From NCBI RefSeq assembly GCF_003991205.1, contig NZ_RXOZ01000022.1, forward strand, positions 248,001 to 312,000: a DNA stretch of 64,000 nucleotides. The letters run 5' to 3'. Origin of the DNA: Georgenia sp. SYP-B2076. Its GTDB lineage: Bacteria > Actinomycetota > Actinomycetes > Actinomycetales > Actinomycetaceae. Under the pieces are notes generated by a model that worked only from the letters and a program-made list of their open reading frames with translations, did no database searches and was not told where the DNA came from. Of this stretch, positions 9,169 through 18,169 are shown in pieces. Each line of letters opens with the position of its first letter. Position 1 is the first letter of the stretch. The translations under genes and the position numbers were made by a program.

Positions 9169-9889
9169 AGCTCTCTCCCAGGTAGGACTCGATGACGCGG
9201 GGATCCTTCATGACGGCGTCGGGCAAGCCGTCGGCGATCTTCCTGCCCTGGTTCATCACGACGATGCGCTGCGCTAGCTGGGTCACCGCCCGCATGACGT
9301 GCTCCACGACGACGATCGTGATGCCCTCCCGGTTGATGCCCCGCACTGTCTCGATGAAACTCTCGAGCTCGGCCGGGTTGAGGCCAGCCATCATCTCGTC
9401 GAGCAGCAACACCTTGGGCTCGGTGGCCAGTGCCCGAGCCACCTCGAGGCGCTTGCGACTGGAGAGCGTGAGGCTCGCGGCCGAGACGTCGGCGAGTGGC
9501 TCCAGGCCGACCAGCCGGACGGCTCGCATCGCCGCCCCGCGGGCAGCCTCGACCGATGCCGTCCGCACGAACGCACCGACCATGACGTTCTCCAGCGTCG
9601 TCATGCCCTGGAGTGGGCGGACCACTTGGAACGTGCGCGCCACGCCCATCTGGCACATGTCGTAGTCACGCGTATTGGTGACGTCTTGGCCGAATGCGGT
9701 GATGGTTCCGAACGTGGGCCGGAAAGCGCCTGCAATGAGGTTGAACAGCGTGCTCTTGCCGGCGCCGTTGGCCCCGACCAGGGCCAGCAGCTCGCCGCTG
9801 TGGACCTCGAGGTCGACCTCGTCGACCGCCTTGACGCCACCGAAGTGCTTGCTGACCTTCGTGGCGGTGATCACGGACTCGGTGCTCAC
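9155..9889 (-). CDS. livG: Branched-chain amino acid-type ABC transporter ATP-binding protein
   Basis: LivG-type ATPase of 244 aa, partner of LivF on the cytoplasmic side. Walker A is GANGAGKST and Walker B LLLDEMMAGLNP. The signature loop is unusual: where family members have a YG or GG before Q, this one reads LTLSSRKRLEVARAL, so the conserved glycine of the C-loop is replaced by serine. If LivG contributes this loop to one composite ATP site, that site may be slow or inactive while the LivF loop remains normal. The ATG overlaps the livM stop by four bases (ATGA), which indicates coupled translation. Confidence 0.9.
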   Translation of the reverse strand: MSTESVITATKVSKHFGGVKAVDEVDLEVHSGELLALVGANGAGKSTLFNLIAGAFRPTFGTITAFGQDVTNTRDYDMCQMGVARTFQVVRPLQGMTTLENVMVGAFVRTASVEAARGAAMRAVRLVGLEPLADVSAASLTLSSRKRLEVARALATEPKVLLLDEMMAGLNPAELESFIETVRGINREGITIVVVEHVMRAVTQLAQRIVVMNQGRKIADGLPDAVMKDPRVIESYLGESYATA

Positions 9890-10968
9890 ACCAGCTCCCC
9901 TTCCTTGACCTGCTGCTCTTCGGCGGCGCTCACGGGCGGTCCATTACGGGCCCGTACCCGCAGCTTGACCCGTTCGACGAGGCTCCACAGCCCGCCGGGG
10001 ACGAGGAGGACGACGAAGATGAGCACGGCGGAGTAGACGAGCGTGTGCACGCCGGGGGCATCGCCACCGAACCTTGCCAGCACGATGTGACTGACCGGGA
10101 CCAGCACTGCGGCGCCGACCAGTGGACCGAAGACAAACCCGGCCCCTCCCACGACGGCGAGGGCGAGCGCCTCGATGGACACGGCGATACCAAAGACGCT
10201 GTCGGGCGAGAGAAAGAGGATGTACTGGCTGTAGATCGTGCCGACACCGGCTGCCATGCCGCCGCTGAAGATCGCCGCGACGAGCTTGACCCGACTGGTG
10301 TTCACTCCGAGCGCCCGGGCGGCGTCCTCATCGTCACGCACGGCGGCAAGCCGGTAGCCCATCCGCGACCGGGCGATGGCCTGCGACACGGCAAGGCAGA
10401 GCACGAGGAAGAGGCCAGCGAGGATCACGTACTGCCAGCGGTCCGGGAAGATCATGTTCCCGAAGCTGGGGTCGTACGGCACCGGCACGCCGACCTGCCC
10501 GTATGTCAGGTCCCGCAGGTGCACCGAGAGGTGGAAGACGATGAGTCCGAACGCCAGCGTCGAGAGGGCGAAGTACGGCCCGCGCAGGCGGAAGGACGGG
10601 ATACCGATCGCCCACGCCAGCGCCGCACCGAGGACGATGGCGACGAGCAGGCCGAACCACGGTGAGATGCCGTAGTCGACATAGAGCAGCGTGCTCGCGT
10701 AGGCCCCGACGCCGAAGAATCCAGCGTGCCCGAGAGAGATCTGACCGGCGAAACCGCCGACGACATTCCAGGCCGTGGCGAGCCCGGCCCAGATCAGCGT
10801 CATGACAATCATGTGGCCCCACATCGATGGCAGCTGTGCTGCCGCCACGGTGAGGACGCCGAGCAACGCCGCAATGACCACCAGCGCGGTCACCACCGCA
10901 CGAAGGCTGAGGGCGCCGCTCGTGCGCGCGGTGCGCTCCTGGCGAGATGTGCGTGTTTCGGTGACCAT
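9886..10968 (-). CDS. livM: Branched-chain amino acid-type ABC transporter permease
   Basis: LivM-type permease (360 aa). Its many hydrophobic segments contain the family stretch FAGQISLGHAGFFGVGAYAS and, late in the protein, GGAGFVFGPLVGAAV. The cytoplasmic loop with RDDEDAARALGV contacts the ATPases. The start at 10968 was chosen because it overlaps the livH stop by one base (TAATG); longer frames upstream run antisense into livH. The C-terminus extends about 30 residues past the last helix. Together with LivH it forms the channel of the importer. Confidence 0.92.
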   Translation of the reverse strand: MVTETRTSRQERTARTSGALSLRAVVTALVVIAALLGVLTVAAAQLPSMWGHMIVMTLIWAGLATAWNVVGGFAGQISLGHAGFFGVGAYASTLLYVDYGISPWFGLLVAIVLGAALAWAIGIPSFRLRGPYFALSTLAFGLIVFHLSVHLRDLTYGQVGVPVPYDPSFGNMIFPDRWQYVILAGLFLVLCLAVSQAIARSRMGYRLAAVRDDEDAARALGVNTSRVKLVAAIFSGGMAAGVGTIYSQYILFLSPDSVFGIAVSIEALALAVVGGAGFVFGPLVGAAVLVPVSHIVLARFGGDAPGVHTLVYSAVLIFVVLLVPGGLWSLVERVKLRVRARNGPPVSAAEEQQVKEGELV

Positions 10969-11834
10969 TAGGCTGCCTCCGCCTTCATTAGGCCCTGCGG
11001 GAGCACGAGCAGGATGACCCCAAACAGTGCGAGGACCACCACCTGGCTCATGGCTGCGCCGGCAAGGTATCCGGAGAGGGCCTCGACGACCCCGATGATC
11101 AATCCTCCGTACAGGGCACCGATGACGCTGCCGAGGCCACCGAGCACCACCACGACGAACGCGATCGTGAGCATGTTGAGCCCGATCGTCGGATACACCG
11201 GGTAGATCGGCACGAGCACTGCGGCGGCGATGCCGGCCATCGCGGCACCGATACCCATCGTGAGCAGGTAGATCCGGTTGACCGGGATCGCCATGAGCTG
11301 GGCTGCGTAGCCATCCATCGCGGTGGCGCGGATCGCCTTGCCGATGAGCGTCTTGTCCAGGAAGAGCAGCAACGCACCGGTCATGAGGAGCGCGATGATG
11401 AACGCCGCGAGCCGCGTGGTGCCGATGCTGATACCCAACACCTGGAGGGAGCCACCCAGGATTGGCTCGAGCTGCACTGACCGGTAGTTTCCTCCGAACG
11501 CCATGAGGGCGACGCTCTGCAGGAAGATGCCGATGCCCAGCGTGAGCACGATCTGGCGTGAGTGACCGCCGGAGATCGTCCACCGGATCAGGCCCGCGTG
11601 CATCGCTGCGCCGACGACGAAGAGCAGTACCGCGACGATCGGGATGGCGACGTACGGGTGGATCCCGAAGGCCTGATTGAGGAAGAACGTCGCGTACATG
11701 CCGATCATGAGGAGCTCGCCGTGGGCGAAGTTCACGACCTTGAGAACGCCGAAGATCAGGGTGATGCCTGAGGCGAGCAGGGCGTAGATGCCTCCGATGA
11801 GCAGCCCGGAGACGATGACTTGAGCGATTGCCAT
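10968..11834 (-). CDS. livH: Branched-chain amino acid-type ABC transporter permease
   Basis: LivH-type permease of 288 aa starting MAIAQVIVSGLLIGG. The family features GITLIFGVLKVVNFAHGE and, near the end, GGLGSVIGALYGG are present. The ATG at 11834 has AAGGA six bases upstream; an ATG 17 codons earlier lacks a site and would overlap the hairpin region. It follows the binding-protein gene by 77 bases, which hold a stem-loop that could lower expression of the membrane genes relative to the binding protein. Confidence 0.92.
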   Translation of the reverse strand: MAIAQVIVSGLLIGGIYALLASGITLIFGVLKVVNFAHGELLMIGMYATFFLNQAFGIHPYVAIPIVAVLLFVVGAAMHAGLIRWTISGGHSRQIVLTLGIGIFLQSVALMAFGGNYRSVQLEPILGGSLQVLGISIGTTRLAAFIIALLMTGALLLFLDKTLIGKAIRATAMDGYAAQLMAIPVNRIYLLTMGIGAAMAGIAAAVLVPIYPVYPTIGLNMLTIAFVVVVLGGLGSVIGALYGGLIIGVVEALSGYLAGAAMSQVVVLALFGVILLVLPQGLMKAEAA

Positions 11835-11852
11835 AAGGGTTCCTTTGTTCTG

Positions 11853-11894
11853 CGTCCCCAAGCGCTCGGGTGAGGCGTAGAGCACCTGGGGACG
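11853..11894. promoter_or_regulatory. Stem-loop between binding-protein and permease genes
   Basis: CGTCCCCA at 11853-11860 pairs with TGGGGACG at 11887-11894, with a further GCTC/GAGC pairing inside. Hairpins in this position behind binding-protein genes commonly stabilise the upstream message and reduce read-through. That role here is inferred from position only. Confidence 0.4.
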
Positions 11895-11911
11895 AAGGAG
11901 CGAGTGTGGCG

Positions 11912-13189
11912 TTACTCGCCGGCGAGGACGAACTCGGTCGCGGCCGTTTCGTCCGGGTAGACGGTGGTGAGCTTGCCGTCCGTGTACTGCATGACGAAGA
12001 ACCCTGCGCGCTCGTTCTGCCCGGTCTCGTCGAACTTCGTGCCGTAGTAGGCCACGGACCCGCCGGCGGGGACGTCGACGGCGCGGGCGGCGTCGAGGAT
12101 CGAGTCGGGGTCAGCGGGGTCGGCGTTGGGCAGGACCTCCTGGAAGAGGACCATCGCACCCTGGAAGCCGATCGTGGCGTGGACGAGCGGGTCGCGGCCG
12201 ATCATCTCGTTGTAGGTGTCGATGAACTCGCTGTAGGTCGGCGAGACGTCGTCGTTGATGAGGTCGTCGGTGATGTTCAGCGGGGCGCCATCGGCTGCAA
12301 CGATGCCGTTGACGTCGTCACCGAGCGCCTGGGCGATGTCGGGCGTGGTAAAGCCTGCACCGAAGCCGTAGACGACGTCCGGCTCGAAGCCGAGCTCCTT
12401 CGACTGCTTCATGAGGAGGATGGCGTCGTTGACGTAAGACGCGGCGTAGAGAAACTCAACGTCCGCGCTCTTGAGGCTCTGCACCACCGAAGAGAGGTCG
12501 TTGGTGGTGGCGGTGTAGGCCTGCTCGGCGACGATGTTCCAGTCGTTCGCCTCGGCGTTGGCGCGGAAGGCGTCAACGGCGGACGTGCCGAACGCACTGT
12601 CCTCGTGGGCGATGCCGATCCGGACGTCGCTGAAATCCTTGCCGAGGGCCGGACCGACGACCTTCTCGAAGAAGTCGATGTTGATCTTGTTGTAGCTCTC
12701 CATCGCCACGCTGGCATTGGTGCGGAAGAGGTATTCCAGACCGCGCTCGGTGGTCTCGGCCGCAGCACTGCCGGTCTCCCAGTAGGGCTTGCCGTTGCGG
12801 TTGGCCACCTCGGAGGCAGGGATCGCGATACCGCTGGAGTAGGAACCCAGGATCACCGAGACGTCCGGGTCCATGCTCAGCGTGCCGGCCACGGCGACGG
12901 CGTCCTCCGGGGTCGGAGCATCGGAGACCTTGAACTCGATCGGGCGACCGTCGATGCCACCCTGTTCGTTGATGATCTCCTGGGCCACCTTGTACCCGTT
13001 GTACATCTCGTTGCCGAGGGCGGCGAGGTTTCCCGTGAGCGGGAGGAGAACTCCGACGGTAATTGCGTCAGCATCGCCACCACCATTTCCATCAGTTGCG
13101 CCGGCGCCGTTTCCCGAGCAAGCGGAAAGAATGAGCGCCACACTTGCACCCGCAGCAAGAATTCCGCGAAGACGTCGTGAATTATTCAA
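11912..13189 (-). CDS. ABC transporter substrate-binding lipoprotein (LivK/UrtA-like), copy 2
   Basis: First gene of the leftward operon, 425 aa. The signal ends in lipobox LSAC with Cys24, followed by a glycine/asparagine-rich linker and the binding fold beginning ITVGVLLPLTG. It shares long identical stretches with the copy at 2746-4017, for example SMDPDVSVI and SGIAIPASEVANRN, so the two arose by duplication. The start is TTG at 13189 with AGGAGTTGCC directly upstream, matching the ribosome site of copy 1. A palindrome lies about 40 bases upstream in the gap shared with the divergent IclR gene, so this gene is probably under IclR control. Confidence 0.9.
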   Translation of the reverse strand: MNNSRRLRGILAAGASVALILSACSGNGAGATDGNGGGDADAITVGVLLPLTGNLAALGNEMYNGYKVAQEIINEQGGIDGRPIEFKVSDAPTPEDAVAVAGTLSMDPDVSVILGSYSSGIAIPASEVANRNGKPYWETGSAAAETTERGLEYLFRTNASVAMESYNKINIDFFEKVVGPALGKDFSDVRIGIAHEDSAFGTSAVDAFRANAEANDWNIVAEQAYTATTNDLSSVVQSLKSADVEFLYAASYVNDAILLMKQSKELGFEPDVVYGFGAGFTTPDIAQALGDDVNGIVAADGAPLNITDDLINDDVSPTYSEFIDTYNEMIGRDPLVHATIGFQGAMVLFQEVLPNADPADPDSILDAARAVDVPAGGSVAYYGTKFDETGQNERAGFFVMQYTDGKLTTVYPDETAATEFVLAGE

Positions 13190-13226
13190 GGCAACTCCTC
13201 ATGCACATCATTGAGCACGTCAGTGC

Positions 13227-13242
13227 GATCCACCTTTGGATC
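13227..13242. promoter_or_regulatory. Candidate IclR operator (palindrome)
   Basis: GATCCA and TGGATC form a 16-bp inverted repeat around a CCTT centre in the 186-base gap between the divergent binding-protein and IclR genes. IclR-family proteins bind palindromes of about this size near the promoters they control. The location fits regulation of the importer operon, but no binding data exist here. Confidence 0.4.
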
Positions 13243-13375
13243 ACCCTGGGAAGCATAGGTAGGGGCACGCGAAGGTCAACGGCAGGTCGTGTGAAAACCC
13301 GCAGATCGGTACTTCGTTGTCCGCCTGGTGGTATATGGTCGGCATTACTGTCTCTCTCAACGTCGAGGTGAACAC

Positions 13376-14167
13376 ATGTCATCAGAAGGCGTTCAGGTCC
13401 TCCACAAGGCCACGGCCCTGCTGCGTGAGCTCGGTGCCGACACGCCCCTATCGGCCGCGGAGCTGGCGACCGCCCTCGGCCAACCGCGCACCACCGTCTA
13501 CCGCCTGCTGAATACCCTCATGGAACTGGGCTGGGTCAAGGAGACGGAGCAGCGCGGCCGGTTCGCGCTCGACGTGACCATGTTCGCCACCGCGCGCGGC
13601 GCCCTGGATCAATCCCCGCTGCGCCAGACGGCGATCTCGTTCCTGCGGGCTCTTCGCAACCGCACGCAGCAGACCGTGTTCCTACTCGTGACGCGCGGCA
13701 CCGAGGCGATCTGCCTGGAGCGCATGGACGGCTCGGAGGTGTACCCGGTCGGCATGCAGCTCGGTGGCCGATTGCCGCTGCACGCCGGAGCCGGCCCGCG
13801 CGTCCTGCTCGCCTTCGGCCGCGCGGAGACCGTGGATGCCTGGGAGGCGGAGGCCCTCGCAAACGGTGAAGCCAAGGCCATCACGGCGCGCACCCTGGTG
13901 GACGTCGAGGCGATCAAGAACCGCTTGCAGCTCATCCGGGCGCGCGGGTACGAGATAGCGACCGGCGACAGCGTCGTCGGGATCACGTCGGTCTCGGCAC
14001 CGATCTTCGGGCCGACCGGTTCGTGCGTCTCCGCCATCTCGGTCGCCGGCCCCACCGAGGACGTCACCGGGGAGAACGCCGGCGCGTCTTACCGTGACCT
14101 CGTCATCGCCACGTCGAAGGCGCTCAGCGACAAGCTGGGGGGCGCCGACACCAGGACCAAGGGCTGA
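13376..14167 (+). CDS. IclR-family transcriptional regulator
   Basis: Regulator of 263 aa with an N-terminal winged helix-turn-helix (about residues 25-60, LSAAELATALGQPRTTVYRL) and a C-terminal effector-binding domain containing the LPLHAGAGPRVLLAF stretch typical of IclR proteins. The ATG at 13376 with GAGGTG upstream is preferred to an ATG 16 codons earlier. It is divergent from the importer operon and convergent with the quinone oxidoreductase gene. It probably senses the transported compound or an early product and controls the cargo genes on both sides. Confidence 0.88.
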   Translation: MSSEGVQVLHKATALLRELGADTPLSAAELATALGQPRTTVYRLLNTLMELGWVKETEQRGRFALDVTMFATARGALDQSPLRQTAISFLRALRNRTQQTVFLLVTRGTEAICLERMDGSEVYPVGMQLGGRLPLHAGAGPRVLLAFGRAETVDAWEAEALANGEAKAITARTLVDVEAIKNRLQLIRARGYEIATGDSVVGITSVSAPIFGPTGSCVSAISVAGPTEDVTGENAGASYRDLVIATSKALSDKLGGADTRTKG

Positions 14168-14207
14168 CCGCCGGCGCGCGCCCGCCGCCCGTATCAGCGG
14201 TGACACG

Positions 14208-15200
14208 TCACCGGACGGTCAGGAGGACCTTCCCTCCGGGTGCCGTGCCGTCCGCGGAGTCTGCGTGGACCCGGGCAGCTTCGTGGATCGGTCGCGTGGT
14301 GCCGATGGTGGGCACCACCGAGCCGGCCTCGACGAGCGGCCACAGGTCCTGCTGGACCGCGGCGACTATCTCGGCCTTAGAGCCCCGACCGCGCACGGGT
14401 CGGCTGCGCAGGTTGGTCGCAATCACCGCGCCTCGTCGCGCCATGAGTTTGCGCAGGTCCAGCTCGGCCACGGTGCCGCCCTGGATGCCGATCACGGCCA
14501 GGCGACCGTCGTGGGCGAGGACGTCGACGTTGCGGTCCAGGTATACCGCGCCCATGACGTCAAGGGCGACGTCAGCGCCATGGCCGCCGGTCGCCTCGCG
14601 CACGCGCTCCACGAAGTCCTCCTCGTGGTAGTTGACGAGGATCGTGGCGCCGAGCTCCTCGCACAGGGCGAGTTTGGCGGTGGACCCGGCGGTGACAGCC
14701 ACCGTGCATCCGAGGGCCACCCCGATCTGGATGGCCATCGTGCCCAGGCCGCCCGCGCCCCCGTGAACGAGCAGTACGTCCCCCGCACTGAGGTCGGCCC
14801 GCATGACCAGGTTGGACCACAGCGTGCATGCGGCCTCCGGCAGCGCGGCCGCCGTCGTGAGATCGATCCCGGCGGGGATGTACATGACCTGCTCCGCCGG
14901 GACGGCGACCCGCTCCGCATACCCGCCGCCGGCGAGCAGCGCGCAGACCTCCTGCCCAACCTCCCAGCCGTCGACGTCCGCCCCGACGACGCTCACCACA
15001 CCGGAACACTCCAGGCCAAGAATCTCGCTCGATCCGGGCGGGGGCGGGTACAGGCCCTGCCGCTGCAGCGTGTCCGCCCGATTGAGGGCCGTGGCGGTGA
15101 TGTCGATGACGATCTCCCCGGCAGCCGGTACCGGATCGGCGACCTCGCTCCAGCGCAGGACGTCGGGGCCGCCAAAGGAATCCATGGTGATTGCTCGCAT
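14208..15200 (-). CDS. Zinc-type (quinone oxidoreductase-like) NAD(P)H dehydrogenase
   Basis: This is an MDR-superfamily reductase of about 330 aa in the quinone oxidoreductase/enoyl reductase branch. The N-terminal half has ALNRADTLQRQGLYPPPPG, the quinone-reductase signature, and the nucleotide site is HGGAGGLGTMAIQ. No zinc-binding cysteine cluster is present. The start MRAITMDSFGG at 15200 was chosen on family length, and about 33 upstream in-frame codons look non-coding. It is convergent with the IclR gene and divergent from the ThDP enzyme gene. Its likely role is reduction of a quinone or an unsaturated ketone intermediate. Confidence 0.82.
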   Translation of the reverse strand: MRAITMDSFGGPDVLRWSEVADPVPAAGEIVIDITATALNRADTLQRQGLYPPPPGSSEILGLECSGVVSVVGADVDGWEVGQEVCALLAGGGYAERVAVPAEQVMYIPAGIDLTTAAALPEAACTLWSNLVMRADLSAGDVLLVHGGAGGLGTMAIQIGVALGCTVAVTAGSTAKLALCEELGATILVNYHEEDFVERVREATGGHGADVALDVMGAVYLDRNVDVLAHDGRLAVIGIQGGTVAELDLRKLMARRGAVIATNLRSRPVRGRGSKAEIVAAVQQDLWPLVEAGSVVPTIGTTRPIHEAARVHADSADGTAPGGKVLLTVR

Positions 15201-15386
15201 GGCGCTGGAGTGTGGCACGGAGCTCACAGCACTTCCCCCGGCTCCTCCATTGTTACCACGATGCGGACTTCGATGGCCTGACCCACGGGACATCGCCATA
15301 AAAGCACCCCGGTGCCGTTATCGATCTGGTTCCATCTGATCACTCGCAGCACCACGAGCCAGTACCGGCAAATAAGGAAAGAATCA

Positions 15387-17117
15387 ATGACGATCCTCAC
15401 GCGTACCCGCACCGCCGCCGATGTCATCGTCGCCGCGTTGCAGCGGCACGGAATCACCGATCTTTTTGGCCAGAGTCTGCCCTCCACCGTGTTCCTGGCG
15501 GCAGAGGAAGCCGGGCTGCGTCAGGTGGTGTACCGCACCGAGAACGCCGGTGGGGCGATGGCCGACGGATTCGCCAGGGTCTCCAACCGCATCACCGTCG
15601 TCGGTGCACAGAACGGCCCCGCCGCGACGCTCCTGGTGCCGCCGATGGCCGAGGCCCTCAAGGCGTCCACGCCGATGCTGTCCCTCGTCCTGGAGGTGCC
15701 TGCCTCCAAGCGGGACAAGAACGCGTTCCAGGAGCTGGACCACTTCGCGCTCTTTGCCGGGGTGTCCAAGTGGACCCGGCGGCTGGACGACCCGGACCGG
15801 GCTGACGAGTACCTCGACATGGCCATCGTCGCGGCGACGTCCGGACGCCCCGGTCCGGTGGTCCTCCTGCTCCCCGCCGACGTCCTCGAGGCACCGACTG
15901 ACCGGAACGTCCCGGCCCGCCACACCGTGCTCGGCCACTACCCGCTCGACCGCCCCCGCCCGGACGGTACCGCTGTTGCAGAGGCCGCTGCGCTCCTGGC
16001 CAAGGCCGAGCGGCCGATCGTCATCGCCGGTGGTGGCGTCAACCGTTCCGACGCCGCGCAGCAGCTCGCTGCGTTCCAGCAGGCCTCCGGGATTCCCGTC
16101 GCCACCACCCCGATGGGCAAGGGCGCGATCGACGAGACCAACGAGCTCTCCGTCGGCGTCGTCGGCAACTACATGGGCACCAACAGCGCCACGAAGTACC
16201 TGCGCAGCATGGTCACCGGTGCCGACGTGGTGCTCCTCGTCGGGACGCGGACCAACGAGAACGGTACCGACGGCTGGTCTCTTCTCCCGCGCGGCGCCGA
16301 GCTCATCCATGTCGACATCGACGGTCAGGAGGTTGGTCGCAACTACGAGGGCATCCGTCTCGTCGGTGACGCCGGCGCCGCGCTGGCCGACCTGACGATG
16401 GCGATCCAGCAGGAGGACCTGACCAAGCGGCGCGGCGTCGAGAACGATGTGAAGGCTGCCATCGCCATCGCCCGCGAGGAGCACCGTCGTGAGTCCGCAC
16501 GGGTGCGCGAGGCGGCGACCACCCCGATCCGCCCCGAGCGCGTGGTGGCCGAGCTGGACCAGCTCATCGACGAGAACACAATCCTCGTCGCGGATGCGAG
16601 TTATTCCTCCAACTGGATCGGCAACTACATCACGAGCCGTCGGGCGGGTCAGAAGTTCTTGCTCCCCCGCGGTCTGGCGGGGCTCGGCTGGGGCTTCCCC
16701 ATGGCCTTGGGCGCCCAGGTGGCAGAGCCAGAGAGCAAGGTCGTCGTGCTCTCGGGCGACGGCGGGTTCGGTCACGTCTGGGCGGAGCTGGAGACCGCTG
16801 TGCGAGAGCGGCTCCCGATCGTCTCGATCGTCCTGAACAACTCCATCCTCGGCTACCAAAAGCACGGGGAGAACTACCTGTTCGGGGCACACACGAGCGC
16901 CGTGGACTTCCAGCCCGTCGACCACGCCGCGATCGCCCGTGCCGTCGGCGCGGAGGGCGTCCGGATCAGCGATCCTGCTGAGCTCGCACCCGCTCTCGCA
17001 GGGGCGCTGGCGTCCGATCTCCCGACGCTCATCGAGATCATGACCGATCCGACGGCGTACCCGCCGATCACGGCCTGGGACGGCAAGGAAGAGGCGCTCC
17101 TCAAGGACTACCTGTGA
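15387..17117 (+). CDS. ThDP-dependent enzyme of the acetolactate synthase-like family (copy 2)
   Basis: Second ThDP enzyme of the cargo, 576 aa. The activating glutamate is E52 in YRTENAG and the ThDP/Mg motif starts GDGGF at 457, ending near VLNNS. The central domain has PIVIAGGGVNR. It is distant from copy 1, so the pair is not a recent duplication and probably catalyses different steps. The ATG at 15387 has AAGGAAAG before it; 25 further in-frame codons upstream lack a site. It heads a three-gene rightward operon whose next genes overlap by four bases each. The substrate is unknown; candidate reactions are decarboxylation of a 2-oxo acid or cleavage of an acyloin or diketone. Confidence 0.85.
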   Translation: MTILTRTRTAADVIVAALQRHGITDLFGQSLPSTVFLAAEEAGLRQVVYRTENAGGAMADGFARVSNRITVVGAQNGPAATLLVPPMAEALKASTPMLSLVLEVPASKRDKNAFQELDHFALFAGVSKWTRRLDDPDRADEYLDMAIVAATSGRPGPVVLLLPADVLEAPTDRNVPARHTVLGHYPLDRPRPDGTAVAEAAALLAKAERPIVIAGGGVNRSDAAQQLAAFQQASGIPVATTPMGKGAIDETNELSVGVVGNYMGTNSATKYLRSMVTGADVVLLVGTRTNENGTDGWSLLPRGAELIHVDIDGQEVGRNYEGIRLVGDAGAALADLTMAIQQEDLTKRRGVENDVKAAIAIAREEHRRESARVREAATTPIRPERVVAELDQLIDENTILVADASYSSNWIGNYITSRRAGQKFLLPRGLAGLGWGFPMALGAQVAEPESKVVVLSGDGGFGHVWAELETAVRERLPIVSIVLNNSILGYQKHGENYLFGAHTSAVDFQPVDHAAIARAVGAEGVRISDPAELAPALAGALASDLPTLIEIMTDPTAYPPITAWDGKEEALLKDYL

Positions 17118-18169
17118 GGGCGACGAGCGTGCCCATCGTCGACCGCTCGGGACGACAGGACGGGCACACCGCAGAGGGGCGGTCCTCGACGGCGTCGCGA
17201 CGCCTGGGGCGGTCTGGCCTGGCCGTCTCCGCCATCGGTCTCGGCTGCAACAACTTCGGCCGCCCCGGGGTCGCGACCGAGTCGCTCGAGGGTACTCGGG
17301 CCGTCATCGATGCTGCTATCGACGCCGGTGTCACGCTGTTCGACACCGCAGACAGCTACCTGCGGCCGCCCGGTACCAGCGAGACGCTCATGGGTCACGC
17401 TCTCAAGGGCAAGCGTGACCAGATCGTACTGGCAACGAAATTCGGCATGGACATGGCCGGGATGAACGGGCCGGACTGGGGTGCACGTGGGTCGCGCCGG
17501 TACGTCCGCCTCGCCGTGGAGGCGTCACTCCAGCGACTGCAGACGGACTGGATCGACCTATACCAGATGCACGCTCCCGATCCGCTCACACCGATCGGCG
17601 AGACGCTGTCGGTGCTGGACGATCTGATCCGCGAGGGCAAGATCCGCTACATCGGGCACTCGAATTTCGCCGCATGGCAAGTGGCCGAGGCCACATACGT
17701 AGCCGAGCTGCAGGGGCACACGAAGTTCATCTCAGCGCAGAACGAGTACAGCCTCCTGGTGCGGGGCGCGGAGAAGGAGCTCCTGCCTGCGGTTGAGCAC
17801 CTGGGGATCGGGTTTCTGCCCTTCTACCCGCTGCAGAACGGGCTACTCACAGGGAAGTTCACACGGGACGGCGGACCCGCCGAGAGCCGCATCATGCAGA
17901 TCCGGAAGTATCTCGTGGACGACGCGCCGTGGGACAAGCTCGAGCGGTACCGCACCCTGTGCGGCGATCACGGGGTCAGCATGCTGACCGCATCGCTGAC
18001 GTGGCTGCTCCGACAGCCGGCGGTGACCAGCGTCATCGCCGGTGCCACCCGGCCGGAGCAGGCGGTGGAGAACGTCGCGGCGGCATCGGAGTGGAACCCG
18101 ACCGACGAGGTCATCGCCGAGATCTCGGCGATCTTCGACGCCACTGCTAGAGGGGAGGACAAGACATGA
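17114..18169 (+). CDS. Aldo/keto reductase
   Basis: NADPH-dependent carbonyl reductase of 351 aa. The catalytic tetrad can be placed as Asp in FDTADSY, Tyr in the same motif, Lys in LATKFG and His in YQMHAPD. The C-terminal SVIAGATRPEQ stretch binds NADP in this family. The start GTG overlaps the stop of the ThDP enzyme (GTGA), indicating coupled expression. About 30 residues precede the first strand, RRLGRSGLAVSAIGLG. It probably reduces the aldehyde or ketone made by its operon partner. Confidence 0.88.
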   Translation: MRATSVPIVDRSGRQDGHTAEGRSSTASRRLGRSGLAVSAIGLGCNNFGRPGVATESLEGTRAVIDAAIDAGVTLFDTADSYLRPPGTSETLMGHALKGKRDQIVLATKFGMDMAGMNGPDWGARGSRRYVRLAVEASLQRLQTDWIDLYQMHAPDPLTPIGETLSVLDDLIREGKIRYIGHSNFAAWQVAEATYVAELQGHTKFISAQNEYSLLVRGAEKELLPAVEHLGIGFLPFYPLQNGLLTGKFTRDGGPAESRIMQIRKYLVDDAPWDKLERYRTLCGDHGVSMLTASLTWLLRQPAVTSVIAGATRPEQAVENVAAASEWNPTDEVIAEISAIFDATARGEDKT

